Of a DNA stretch of 23,366 nucleotides, positions 1 to 6,958 are shown one piece after another. The translations under genes were made by a program, and so were the position numbers. Source of the DNA: a virus. The stretch covers positions 1-23,366 of the IMG/VR virus record IMGVR_UViG_3300046698_000445; one strand, written 5' to 3'. The notes beneath the pieces were generated by a model, which was not told where the DNA came from, searched no databases, and was given only the letters and a program-made list of their open reading frames with translations. Each line of letters begins with the position of its first letter. Position 1 is the first letter of the stretch.

Positions 1-256
1 TATGATCTATGCCGTTGGTAGCCTTACCGCCCGTGTAGAGCCACTTGACCCCGCTGTTAGAAAGAAACGTACAGGGAGGATGGGCAACCATCAAATCCCA
101 AGACTGCTTTGCCATCAAGACTTCCCGAACGTCACGCTGGTAATGCGGTCCAGGTCTCTCAGTGGGGAGCAGGTCACAGCTCCAAGCGTCATGACCACGA
201 GCGAGGAATGCGTCTCGAACAATCCCCGAATATTCACATGCTACGAGTACGCGCAC
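1..256 (-). CDS. Phage DNA methyltransferase (C5-type), N-terminal part
   Basis: The first 85 codons of a gene that runs off the left edge. Translation from a GTG at 256-254 begins VRVLVACEYSGIVRDAF and continues with GHDAWSCDLLP and WDLMVAHPPCTFL. The glycine-poor motif I at residues 3-12 and the HPPC around residues 63-66 (the Pro-Cys motif IV of cytosine-C5 methyltransferases) match the phage-borne proteins usually annotated as DNA cytosine methyltransferases. It probably modifies phage DNA to escape restriction. The GTG start is supported by AGAAGG six bases upstream and by an in-frame TGA at 305-307. The C-terminal target-recognition half lies outside the window, so catalytic completeness cannot be judged. 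It is the last minus-strand gene visible. Confidence 0.75.
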   Translation of the reverse strand, partial: MRVLVACEYSGIVRDAFLARGHDAWSCDLLPTERPGPHYQRDVREVLMAKQSWDLMVAHPPCTFLSNSGVKWLYTGGKATNGIDH

Positions 257-437
257 GCTTTGCCTTCTTTCTCTTTTTGGGTTTGGGCTGCTTTGACTTC
301 GGAGTCAGCAAATTGTTGTGAAGAAGGCAGCAACGGCTCTGCCTTCCTCGACCAAGAGAGCATACATGGTGCCCGCCATGTGCCGTTGTTTCGGCCCCCC
401 AAACTATGATGCACGACTGTTCATAGCTCAGAGCTTG

Positions 438-941
438 TTACAGGAGGGAGTCGCGATGAGGCATCGTGCAGTTCGGCACCGCACAGATGTACTTCTTCAC
501 CGCGGAGCTTGTCTTGCCCTGATACTCGCGCTCGCCCAGCTCCACCTTCCCAATACGCCCAATAAGCGGGCCATTGTAGGTCCACTGAGATGGGTCGTCG
601 GTGGGGCCGCCCTCCTCGGGCGTACCGTCCTTCGGACCTATGAACTGCCCAGGTAGTTTAGGATTATCTGAGCCCTCGTCATCATACGGAAGTCCAAGGG
701 CATGACACATATCAAACAGCTCCACACCAAACCCGGTGTTGCCTTGGGTGAAGATGGGGCTGTCATTGAGGGTGGGGTGGTTGATTATGACAAGCTGTGG
801 GCGGAGGTTTGCTGTTCGCGGCTTCCCAGGCTTCTCATTTGCCCACTTGGGCTTGAATCCGTCCAGACGAAACTCGTAGATGCCCAGAGGCGGGTTCTTT
901 AGACCTTCAAGGGATTCTTTGGGGACTGTGAATTTTGGCAT
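438..941 (-). CDS. Putative single-stranded-DNA-binding-like protein (DUF669-like)
   Basis: A 167-residue soluble protein starting MPKFTVPKESLEGL, followed by PPLGIYEFRLDGFKPKW and a stretch rich in beta-strand pattern (LRPQLVIINHP, then GVELFDMCHALGLPY). This layout resembles the phage DUF669-type proteins thought to act as ssDNA-binding partners of recombinases. The assignment rests on that pattern and on position: it is the next gene after the Sak4-like ATPase, as in many phage recombination modules. Its AAAGGA lies about 12 bases before ATG. The 125-base gap upstream (942-1066) holds a perfect 10-bp dyad. No SSB-type acidic tail is seen; the C-terminus ends HRDSLL. The function is an inference. 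Confidence 0.5.
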   Translation of the reverse strand: MPKFTVPKESLEGLKNPPLGIYEFRLDGFKPKWANEKPGKPRTANLRPQLVIINHPTLNDSPIFTQGNTGFGVELFDMCHALGLPYDDEGSDNPKLPGQFIGPKDGTPEEGGPTDDPSQWTYNGPLIGRIGKVELGEREYQGKTSSAVKKYICAVPNCTMPHRDSLL

Positions 942-1021
942 AGCTTTGTGTTGTCCTTTCGTGTACGCGTTGACATGTTTTGAGTATGCGTTTGCGTTTG
1001 GTTGTTGATGCGTTGGGGTTG

Positions 1022-1046
1022 TGGGTGTTCAACAAATGAACACCCA
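1022..1046. promoter_or_regulatory. Dispersed dyad, copy 1 (10-bp arms)
   Basis: TGGGTGTTCA at 1022-1031, five-base spacer, then TGAACACCCA at 1037-1046. It lies between the Sak4-like and SSB-like genes. It is a member of a family found four times in the window (see 7888, 13111 and 22266). It could be a protein-binding operator, or an intercistronic RNA hairpin. No U-tract follows, so a simple terminator is unlikely. Confidence 0.75.
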
Positions 1047-1066
1047 TGACAAAAATCAAGTTTTGA

Positions 1067-1882
1067 TTACTGAACCTTCCCCGCCCCCAACTCAATCATT
1101 CTCTTGATGTTGGGGACGAACTTGTCGGGTGTCACCTTGCTGAAGTCCAAGGTGGTGGAGGCGCTGAATCTTTGATCTGGGAGCACCTGCACCGTTGGCA
1201 CGATCTTCTCCCGAGTGATCCGCCAAACTTCGTTAAAATTTAGGAGCAAGTTCCGGTAGCGCCCAGGATACACGTCAATCCTCCCTGTCAGGATTTTGCG
1301 ATCCTCGGTGGAGTTTGGTGCCTCCTCAGGCTGCTCATGGTAGATCACAATGAGGTCAAGGTCCTTGATGGCGAGCTGGCGGAAGATCAGATTCTCCACT
1401 GCCGGGATCTCGAAGTTCCAAAAGTCCCGGCTCCCTCTTATCTGAAGTTTGCCTCCCACCACCACCATCTCCCGTCGAATGTCTTTGTTGGTGTAGAGGA
1501 TGTAGTTGGAAGCGCAGCGTGCGATGCTAAAGAGGCTGTCGTCCACGAGAGTGCGAGGACGAACGTCCGGCCATCCCTGCGCACCGTAAATCTCACCTAT
1601 TGTCTTGAGGGTTTTGCCCTGTTCGATATGGGTGGCGAGGGTGAGCATGTCGTTGTAGGCGGTGGGTTGTCGCCCACTTTCAAGAGAGTCCATTATGGTG
1701 AGGGCGTAGACGCCCTTGATGCCAGCGAGGCTCTCTCTCCTGTTGTCAGCGTCGATGAATAGGACAGGCTCACGAGCTGTGGCAGCAAGTCGGCTCTTCC
1801 CACTCTTCCCAGGGCCCACAAGAGCCATGTGAATGCGGTCTACGGCTGTGGCCTGTTCCATTGATGCTGCTTCGATTGGCAT
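1067..1882 (-). CDS. Sak4-like RecA-fold ATPase (single-strand annealing/recombination)
   Basis: A 271-residue P-loop protein. The Walker A is GPGKSGKS (residues 23-30). A Walker-B-type strand, TLVDDSL (111-117), and a later hydrophobic strand, DLIVIYHE (176-183), follow. NEVWRI near residue 217 is typical of phage ATP-binding Sak4-type proteins. Sak4 proteins are short RecA/RAD51 relatives that promote annealing of homologous single strands with a cognate SSB. Here the gene sits between a PD-(D/E)XK nuclease and an SSB-like gene, which supports that role. The start at 1882 is preceded by AAAGGA ten bases upstream; this site lies within the end of the previous gene, implying translational coupling. 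A second ATG at residue 8 is less likely. Confidence in the ATPase fold is high, in the Sak4 label moderate. Confidence 0.75.
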   Translation of the reverse strand: MPIEAASMEQATAVDRIHMALVGPGKSGKSRLAATAREPVLFIDADNRRESLAGIKGVYALTIMDSLESGRQPTAYNDMLTLATHIEQGKTLKTIGEIYGAQGWPDVRPRTLVDDSLFSIARCASNYILYTNKDIRREMVVVGGKLQIRGSRDFWNFEIPAVENLIFRQLAIKDLDLIVIYHEQPEEAPNSTEDRKILTGRIDVYPGRYRNLLLNFNEVWRITREKIVPTVQVLPDQRFSASTTLDFSKVTPDKFVPNIKRMIELGAGKVQ

Positions 1883-1885
1883 AGT

Positions 1886-2161
1886 TTATGGTTCCTTTAG
1901 TGTTGTGTTGAGCTGTTGAGCTGTTGTGTTGAGCTGTGATGTTGTGATGTTGTGTATTGTGTTGGAAAGAGTCCGCATAAGAAATTTAGAGGAACAGTCC
2001 AGCCCGCACAGATGATGCGCTTTTGAGTTGTTTGGGTTTGAAGCATCCCAAGGAACTACAGACGCGCCGCCATTAGGAAGGACCTTCCCAATAAACCAGT
2101 TGTTGGACTCCTTTCTGGTTTCGGGGCAAATCTCACATCTAAACCCATTGAATTTTGCCAT
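1886..2161 (-). CDS. Small zinc-finger-like protein with a repetitive tail
   Basis: A 91-residue protein of unknown function, starting MAKFNGFRCEICPETRK. Two CxxC-type pairs (CEIC near residues 9-12 and the Cys of HHLCGLDC near residues 51-54) suggest one structural zinc site. The chosen ATG at 2161 has AGGAGG six bases upstream, formed by the terminal GAG codons of the previous gene. A longer ATG upstream (2179) lacks this. The last ~25 residues (NITTSQLNTTAQQLNTT) are encoded by short tandem repeats at about 1899-1965 and look like disordered filler. The gene sits between the nuclease and Sak4-like genes in a tightly packed operon, so a helper role in recombination is possible but unproven. 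Confidence 0.7.
   Translation of the reverse strand: MAKFNGFRCEICPETRKESNNWFIGKVLPNGGASVVPWDASNPNNSKAHHLCGLDCSSKFLMRTLSNTIHNITTSQLNTTAQQLNTTLKEP
1899..1965. repeat. Short tandem repeats encoding a protein tail
   Basis: Degenerate repeats built on GAGCTGTT and GTTGTGTT words. They encode the SQLNTTAQQLNTT tail of the small zinc-finger-like gene on the minus strand. They are probably products of replication slippage. Confidence 0.6.
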
Positions 2162-2162
2162 C

Positions 2163-3380
2163 CTACTCCTCCTCATCAAACGGACTCCACGGATCAGTCA
2201 CAATGTAATCACTCTGGGAGATCAAGGGCCTCACTCCTGCGGGGCGGCTGCACAGAGGTCTGAAGTCGCACCCGCTCCATTGATGGCAGGCGAACTCATT
2301 GCGGGTCCAGCGACCCCTCTCCATCGAGCGGCGTAGGTCCTCTGCCTTCGTGAGGATGCCTTGACGCCACTCCTCAATCTCCTCAACGCTGAACTGTGGG
2401 CGCACACGAGCGAAACGAGGCTTCTCCAGCTTCGTCACTCTGTCAGTGGCGGCAGGCAGTCTCCCACACACACTCACGATGCAGCGATCTGGGGTTTGGG
2501 TGAAGCCCAAGTCCCGCGCAATCTGCGCCAATGCAAAGACGTAGCCTGTGAGTTGGCAGTGCGGCTTCCAAATCTCGTTGACATCTTTGGTGATGCAGTC
2601 TTTGGTCTTTTGGTCCAAGGGGGCAAGGACTCCTGTAGCATTCTCGTAGACCACGAGATCAGGCTTGCCCTGCCAATAGACGATGACTTCGCTGGTCTCC
2701 CCGACGCACACATCCCCGTGGCGACCGAAGGGAGCTTCTGCGGAGATGATCTTGAAGTCTCGGAAGTCCTGCTGCGCAAACCTGTCGTAGTATTGAGCTG
2801 CCATGAGAAGGGGACCAACAGGCAAGGCGGTCTGGGCCTCCACCTTTCGGGCCTCGTCGTGCTCCCCTGCCTCGCGCAGTCTTGCGGCTTTATCCTTGTA
2901 CATTTGCAAGAATGTCTCTGCAACTTGCCCCTGAGGGAAGTACTTTGTGAACTGCCCCGCGGAGATTGGGAGTGCAAACTTCTCGTACTTCTCCACTGCT
3001 TTGGGCGAGCCTTGGCTCATGGAATCCATGTCGAACTCGACCCAGGCATTCCCAGCAATCACGAGGATGTCCATCATGGTTGGACACAAGTTCGTACCAC
3101 TTCCGATTGTGTCAGACTGCCTTGCTGCCATGTGTTTGTAGAAATTCTCACTCACACGACTCCACCAACTTCCAATACTCATCGCTGCGCTCAAGGGGCC
3201 CTTGTGCTTGAGCACCTGCGGTGCATTGGAGATATATCTGTTGAAGAACTTAGTCGGGCATTCTGAGAACGGAGCCAAGGTATGGGCGTCGAAGTAGAAG
3301 GCCCACCGCCCATCCTTCAAGATTCGGTATATCTGGCCAAGAGGCAAGGTTCTGCCAAGGGCAGGCTCATTGTTGGTCAT
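2163..3380 (-). CDS. PD-(D/E)XK exonuclease with an iron-sulfur cluster (Cas4/AddB-like)
   Basis: A 405-residue nuclease of the PDDEXK_1 group. The catalytic core is visible: GKPDLVV (Asp241), LDQKTKD (Asp256 and Lys258) and the downstream Q-x3-Y motif QLTGY (276-280) characteristic of RecB/AddB/Cas4-type nucleases. Four cysteines are placed as in the iron-sulfur subgroup: Cys41 in SECPTKFFNRY near the N-terminus, and Cys365, Cys371 and Cys377 in the C-terminal CHQWSGCDFRPLC. Such enzymes resect DNA ends to give single strands. Beside a Sak4-like annealase and an SSB-like gene, it likely supplies the exonuclease of the recombination module. Start ATG 3380 has GGGAG upstream in the end of the preceding gene. 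The stop at 2163 abuts the next start. Confidence 0.85.
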   Translation of the reverse strand: MTNNEPALGRTLPLGQIYRILKDGRWAFYFDAHTLAPFSECPTKFFNRYISNAPQVLKHKGPLSAAMSIGSWWSRVSENFYKHMAARQSDTIGSGTNLCPTMMDILVIAGNAWVEFDMDSMSQGSPKAVEKYEKFALPISAGQFTKYFPQGQVAETFLQMYKDKAARLREAGEHDEARKVEAQTALPVGPLLMAAQYYDRFAQQDFRDFKIISAEAPFGRHGDVCVGETSEVIVYWQGKPDLVVYENATGVLAPLDQKTKDCITKDVNEIWKPHCQLTGYVFALAQIARDLGFTQTPDRCIVSVCGRLPAATDRVTKLEKPRFARVRPQFSVEEIEEWRQGILTKAEDLRRSMERGRWTRNEFACHQWSGCDFRPLCSRPAGVRPLISQSDYIVTDPWSPFDEEE

Positions 3381-3381
3381 T

Positions 3382-4008
3382 TTATTTGCTCTCCCTGATT
3401 TGCTTCAGCATTTGGGCAAACTTAATCAGCTTCTCCGCGGAGTCTATTCTGATCCCCAGCCCGCTTGCAATCCCCTTGAGGTCGTCTGCTGTTTTTTTGG
3501 CTTTGCGTGCAGCCTTCTCCGCAGCGCTCAAGGCCCCGGAAGAGCCATTTGTGATAATCTTGGCACCCGAGGCGAGCATATCTATACCCTGCTGACGCAG
3601 GCGCTTTTGCCTCCCAATGCGTCTCTCCTCCAGTTCACACTCAGAGGAGGCTATCTCAATTCTCTTCACATCGAGGGTGTGGATGAGGGAGACAATTTGG
3701 AGCTTGAGATCGATGATGTGAGATCGGAGTTTGTCATCATCCATCTCCACAATAGCTTGGAGTTTGGTCTTGAATGCGAAGCCGATGGGCTTTAGGATTT
3801 GGCCCTTGTGTCTCACATCCTCATCATCTATGAGCGGAGCTAGCTTGATGGCTGTTTCTGGGTCTGTGCAACAAGCACATACCTTCTCATTGATGGGATT
3901 CCTGTGCTCCTCGCAGAATGGACTATGACACACAATGCAGAGCCTTGTCGCATCTGCTAAGCCTTCTAGTTCGTGCATAAATCTGCATGGTTGGGCTGAA
4001 TTGGGCAT
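3382..4008 (-). CDS. Zinc-finger/coiled-coil protein, unknown function
   Basis: A 208-residue protein. The N-terminal ~50 residues contain a B-box-like array, LCIVCHSPFCEEH followed by VCACC, enough Cys/His for one or two zinc sites. The rest is charged and helical (KLRSHIIDLKLQIVSLIHTL, then ELEERRIGRQKRLRQQG, then a Lys/Ala-rich stretch) and likely a coiled coil. The C-terminal AEKLIKFAQMLKQIRESK is amphipathic. No catalytic motif is seen. It ends one base before the nuclease gene and supplies that gene's ribosome site, so the two are probably cotranscribed. Its start at 4008 has only a weak GAGAG upstream. A DNA- or protein-binding adaptor is a guess. Confidence 0.75.
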   Translation of the reverse strand: MPNSAQPCRFMHELEGLADATRLCIVCHSPFCEEHRNPINEKVCACCTDPETAIKLAPLIDDEDVRHKGQILKPIGFAFKTKLQAIVEMDDDKLRSHIIDLKLQIVSLIHTLDVKRIEIASSECELEERRIGRQKRLRQQGIDMLASGAKIITNGSSGALSAAEKAARKAKKTADDLKGIASGLGIRIDSAEKLIKFAQMLKQIRESK

Positions 4009-4022
4009 AGTTGCTCTCTAGC

Positions 4023-4035
4023 GCGCCTTCGGCGC
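4023..4035. repeat. Mini-palindrome GCGCC-TTC-GGCGC
   Basis: A triloop palindrome in the 69-base gap between the ribbon-helix-helix gene and the zinc-finger/coiled-coil gene. It is one of a family of GC-rich triloop palindromes in the intergenic DNA of this window. Confidence 0.55.
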
Positions 4036-4077
4036 CTCTTTCTTGCTGCGCGCGGCAGCAGCCTTCTAACTTCGATG

Positions 4078-4260
4078 TTACATCTTACGTCCTGGGACTT
4101 GAACTGTGACTTGCCCGTCCAAGAACATCTCCACAAGACGACGGATGAGGATGGCGCGATCTCCCTGACGCGGGAGGCGTCGCGCCAACCTCTCCCAATT
4201 CTGCTTGGGGATTCGGACTGTGGTGATGTGGAGAGGCGAGGCTGCCTGGGCTGAAGACAA
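4078..4260 (-). CDS. Ribbon-helix-helix (Arc/MetJ-type) DNA-binding protein
   Basis: A 60-residue protein. The core ITTVRIPKQNWERLARRL followed by RAILIRRLVEMFLDGQV has the beta-strand/helix/helix pattern of ribbon-helix-helix repressors: an N-terminal strand with alternating Thr/Arg, an amphipathic helix, then a second hydrophobic helix. Dimers of such proteins bind operator DNA. No ATG is available. A TTG at 4260 is preceded by AAGGAG with a six-base gap and is preferred. An upstream TTG at 4284 falls inside the predicted -10 box. The gene begins a transcription unit with its own promoter and is the best candidate in the window for a phage regulator acting on the dyad operators. Confidence 0.65.
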   Translation of the reverse strand: MSSAQAASPLHITTVRIPKQNWERLARRLPRQGDRAILIRRLVEMFLDGQVTVQVPGRKM

Positions 4261-4283
4261 AGTTGTTCTCCTTGACTGAGACA

Positions 4284-4312
4284 AGTGTATTCTCTCTGTA
4301 TGTCTTTGTCAA
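4284..4312 (-). promoter_or_regulatory. Sigma-70-type promoter of the ribbon-helix-helix gene
   Basis: On the minus strand, a consensus -35 TTGACA (4312-4307) is followed 17 bases later by TACACT (4289-4284). Transcription would start near 4277, just before the AAGGAG/TTG translation start at 4260. The same -10 hexamer occurs in the promoter at 9569-9598. Confidence 0.6.
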
Positions 4313-4362
4313 CAAGAATAAGTGCTTTGTTCTCAGCAACTTGCAGCACATCGTGATCTACG

Positions 4363-4686
4363 TCACAATTCTGACTCTTCCTCAGCACTCAACAGTGGCT
4401 CACACTCCCACACCGCATCCACCGCAGGGGCCACAAGAGTACAGACTAGATTTCGTGGCACGCTCATCCTGATACTGATGCCAGAGGTCTTGTAGTCCAG
4501 ATTAAGATCTGAGGAGGAGTAATACTTCGAGATTGGCCGAGGCATCAAAGCTGCCGCTCTCAGGAAAGTGTTTTTATCGTCGTACCACATCAAGATAAAG
4601 GGCCGATCCACATCCGCCTCAGGGTCCTTGTCAAGACAGGCTGCAAACTTACGAAGCTCCGCTGCTACTTCACTTGCTTTGGGCAC
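4363..4686 (-). CDS. Unknown phage protein, 107 aa
   Basis: Not recognised. From a GTG at 4686 (GAGAG six bases upstream) the protein begins with an amphipathic helix, EVAAELRKFAACLDKDP. A mixed alpha/beta region with PFILMWYDDKNTFLRAAALM follows, then basic and hydrophobic strands, and the tail EPLLSAEEESEL is acidic. An ATG further upstream (4821) would overlap the neighbouring gene by 56 bases and adds a basic low-complexity leader, so it is not used. The gap to the previous gene holds a small CCTCG-CAAGA-CGAGG hairpin. No domain or catalytic residues can be assigned. Confidence 0.6.
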   Translation of the reverse strand: MPKASEVAAELRKFAACLDKDPEADVDRPFILMWYDDKNTFLRAAALMPRPISKYYSSSDLNLDYKTSGISIRMSVPRNLVCTLVAPAVDAVWECEPLLSAEEESEL

Positions 4687-4765
4687 AGGGTGCTCTCTTT
4701 CTCCTCGTCTTGCGAGGTCTTGTCCAGTTTTAGTTTGGGAATTATGTCTTTGACTCCCTTTGCGG

Positions 4766-5023
4766 TTATCTGCTATGAAACTGCGCGCTGACTGCTTCCG
4801 ACATCTTTTCAACGTCAGCATCGGTTGCCTTTCGCAGGGTTACCCATTGGCCGTCTGGATGTCGGTAGAGAATCCATCCCGCAAGTTCATGTTTAGAGTC
4901 GGGATAGCAATACATCATTTCTTTTCCGTTCGACTCGAAGCGCAAAGGCGCGACAGCCAACTTGACCTTGCGCCTAACGAATTCATCCTGCTCTTTGCGA
5001 TACTTCTGCTGTTCCGCCGTCAT
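4766..5023 (-). CDS. Unknown phage protein, 85 aa
   Basis: A small charged protein beginning MTAEQQKYRKEQDEFVRRKVK. It continues with a likely beta-rich part (KEMMYCYPDSKHELAGWILYRHPDG is its most distinctive region, interrupted by Gly and Pro) and ends with a helix around DADVEKMSEAV. AAAGGA lies five bases before ATG. It follows the FtsK-like gene with a 45-base gap and is probably in the same unit. No family is recognised. Confidence 0.65.
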   Translation of the reverse strand: MTAEQQKYRKEQDEFVRRKVKLAVAPLRFESNGKEMMYCYPDSKHELAGWILYRHPDGQWVTLRKATDADVEKMSEAVSAQFHSR

Positions 5024-5068
5024 TTCATTCCTTTACCAAGGGACTCAAGTACGTAATTCCCTTTAGTT

Positions 5069-6307
5069 TCACTGGAGTTGTCTGTTCTGCGGCGCAGTCA
5101 CTGGCTGCGTCTCATGGAACTTCGCCATCATCACCGCGGCCTGCACATCCTCCTGCGTAGCAAGCCCGCTGTGAAGACGGAGAAGTCCCCCTTGGAAGTT
5201 CGGTGTTTTGTAGAGCATATCGCCTCGCTCCATGAGATACTGTGCCCCGCCCTCGTCGAGAACAACACGAGAGTCTATCTCTGTGGGCATCCTAAAGCTG
5301 AGGCGCGCAAGGAAGTTGGACTTGATATCCCCAGCCACAACCGCGATGCTTGGGCGCTGTGTCGCAGCGATGACGTGGATGCCAGCAGCTCGCGCCTTGC
5401 GAGAGAGATAGTCCACCTTCTCAATCCCCAAGGTCACTTTCTTGCCCTTGGCATCCTTGAGACTCACTATATCTGCAAGCTCATCAATCACGAGGACAAT
5501 GTAGGGGAGAGAGTCGTAGCCTCGCGAGGGCGCCTGGGCGTTGTACTCTTGGATGTTCTTAGCGCCACACTTTGAGAGGACCTGAAGTCGTTGGTCTGTC
5601 TCTTCGCATAGGTTCTCCAAATACTCGATGGTGCGCAAGGGGTTGGTGGCTCTCTCCCACATGAGATGTGGGCAACCGACAAAATCGGTAAACTCGACTG
5701 CTTTTGTGTCGCTGAGTACCAGCTTGACCTCGCTTGCGCGCCTGCTGTACAGGAGCCCCGCACACATGCTTCGAAGGAGAACTGATTTGCCGCCCCCGGT
5801 GGAGCCTGCGATGAGGAGATGTGGGAGTGTTGTGAGATCGTCAATGTAGACCTTGCCGAGCCAGTCAGTCCCCAAGTACAGAGGGATGTGCTGCTTCGTG
5901 GCATGGCCTTCTCCTTCGGAGAGGTCGGAGAGGTCTGCGACACGGGCGTTGCTGGGGGAACCCACGAGATTTCTCCACAGAACTGTGGTTTGCTCCTTGT
6001 TGGGCACATAAATTCCCATCACACCCTCCCCCGCAAGAGGCTTGACTACGATGTGAGGCGTGCAGAGGGCAAGGGCCAAGTCTGGGGCTAGTGCCTCCAC
6101 TGCAATGGTCTTGGTGCGTCCCTGCGGAGCGAGCCTGTAGAGTGTGACTCTATTCCCATGGGTCACCGTTGATATAGGACGAACGTCGAGTCCGAGGGCA
6201 AGGGCCCTCGTCAGAATCACCCCCAGAGTGCTCTGCTGTTGAGGGGACAGGGCTTCGCCCTTGGGCGACATGGGCGTTGCTGGAGAAGTCGAACTTTTGG
6301 GTTCCAT
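5069..6307 (-). CDS. FtsK/SpoIIIE-family DNA translocase
   Basis: A 412-residue hexameric-motor ATPase. Residues ~27-115 match the FtsK alpha/linker domain (GLDVRPISTVTHGNRVTLY, DLALAL, GIYVPNK). The motor domain has Walker A GSTGGGKS (168-175), Walker B VLVIDEL (271-277), and the family signature KARAAGIHVIAATQRPS followed by RGDML. There are no transmembrane segments and no C-terminal gamma winged helix, so it is a soluble, unanchored version of about the size seen in phages and plasmids. It may pump or remodel phage DNA during replication, recombination or transfer; which of these cannot be decided. Start ATG 6307 has AAGGA 11 bases upstream. An ATG at 6271 lacks a site. The first 158 bases overlap the preceding gene in another frame. 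Confidence 0.88.
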   Translation of the reverse strand: MEPKSSTSPATPMSPKGEALSPQQQSTLGVILTRALALGLDVRPISTVTHGNRVTLYRLAPQGRTKTIAVEALAPDLALALCTPHIVVKPLAGEGVMGIYVPNKEQTTVLWRNLVGSPSNARVADLSDLSEGEGHATKQHIPLYLGTDWLGKVYIDDLTTLPHLLIAGSTGGGKSVLLRSMCAGLLYSRRASEVKLVLSDTKAVEFTDFVGCPHLMWERATNPLRTIEYLENLCEETDQRLQVLSKCGAKNIQEYNAQAPSRGYDSLPYIVLVIDELADIVSLKDAKGKKVTLGIEKVDYLSRKARAAGIHVIAATQRPSIAVVAGDIKSNFLARLSFRMPTEIDSRVVLDEGGAQYLMERGDMLYKTPNFQGGLLRLHSGLATQEDVQAAVMMAKFHETQPVTAPQNRQLQ

Positions 6308-6593
6308 TCTGGGTGAGTTCCTTTTTCTTGCGAGATGATTTCTCTGCGGCAGGCTTGGGAGTACCTACGATATCGTAGCCATGCTCTACCGGATTTTGGG
6401 TGCTGCGGTATTGACAGACATCCTCATCAAGGAGTGTGATCTTGTAGTGCAAGTTTGTGAGAATCTTCACTCCACTTTGGGAGTAGAAGAGCAATGTGCC
6501 TGGGCGCACCACTGCGCTTTGGCACCACTCATAGTTGCCCAAGGGTCGCGTGTCTGCGCTGCCTTCGGCAGAGGGGTAGAGTTTGATGTTCAT
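6150..6593 (-). CDS. Unknown phage protein with a disordered tail overlapping the FtsK gene
   Basis: A 147-residue protein. The first ~85 residues (MNIKLYPSAEG, VVRPGTLLFYSQSG, HYKITLLDED) look folded and beta-rich. The remainder (KPAAEKSSRKKKEL onward) is basic, then Ser/Gly/Asp-rich, and probably disordered. AAAGGA lies seven bases before the start, and the ATG overlaps the previous stop (ATGA), so it is translationally coupled. The last ~52 codons overlap the FtsK-like gene in a different frame, an unusually long overlap. No domain is recognised. Confidence 0.65.
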   Translation of the reverse strand: MNIKLYPSAEGSADTRPLGNYEWCQSAVVRPGTLLFYSQSGVKILTNLHYKITLLDEDVCQYRSTQNPVEHGYDIVGTPKPAAEKSSRKKKELTQNGTQKFDFSSNAHVAQGRSPVPSTAEHSGGDSDEGPCPRTRRSSYINGDPWE

Positions 6594-6919
6594 GATCTAA
6601 TCCTTTCGCTGAGTTTGATCCGCTCAGTCTCACCGAGGATGAATTCAACGTCTATGACATCGCCAGAGCGCAGGAAATCCCAGTTATCTGCGATGTATTT
6701 GTGGGCCACATGCCATGTGCGATCACCCCAATCGTAGGGATCGTAGCATGATTTGCCGCCATCGAGACGAGTCAGCAAAACTAGAGGCTCATCTCCGTAA
6801 CCAGCCCTGCTTATAAGCAGGGCTTCCTTGTCGTTGGCCTCAAGGCAACGATCAATTCGAATGGCTATTGCCGGGATAAATGTACCTGAGTCTCGAATCT
6901 CGAATGTTTTGATAATCAT
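6590..6919 (-). CDS. Conserved-looking phage protein, 109 aa
   Basis: The sequence starts MIIKTFEIRDSGTFIPAIAIR and contains ALLISRAGYGDEPLVLLTRL, YDPYDWGDRTWHVAHKYI and SGDVIDVEFILGE. This compact alpha/beta protein is of a type commonly annotated as hypothetical in tailed phages. I recognise the motif pattern (PYDWGDRTWHVAHKYI region) but know no function. AAAGGA precedes ATG by six bases. It couples to the next gene by an ATGA overlap. It heads this subgroup after a 153-base gap containing a strong hairpin. Confidence 0.7.
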   Translation of the reverse strand: MIIKTFEIRDSGTFIPAIAIRIDRCLEANDKEALLISRAGYGDEPLVLLTRLDGGKSCYDPYDWGDRTWHVAHKYIADNWDFLRSGDVIDVEFILGETERIKLSERIRS

Positions 6920-6958
6920 CTAGATTCCTTTCAAGTTCCACGCTTTTGTATATTTGAA

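Noticed and set aside
1022-1046. SOS/LexA-box interpretation of the dyad
   Set aside because: LexA-type boxes have GAAC-N4-GTTC or CTG-N10-CAG; here the arms are inverted (GTTC ... GAAC) with different spacing and outer bases.
2361-3266. 301-codon plus-strand frame opposite the nuclease gene
   Set aside because: It is a shadow of the PD-(D/E)XK gene, with no motif of its own.
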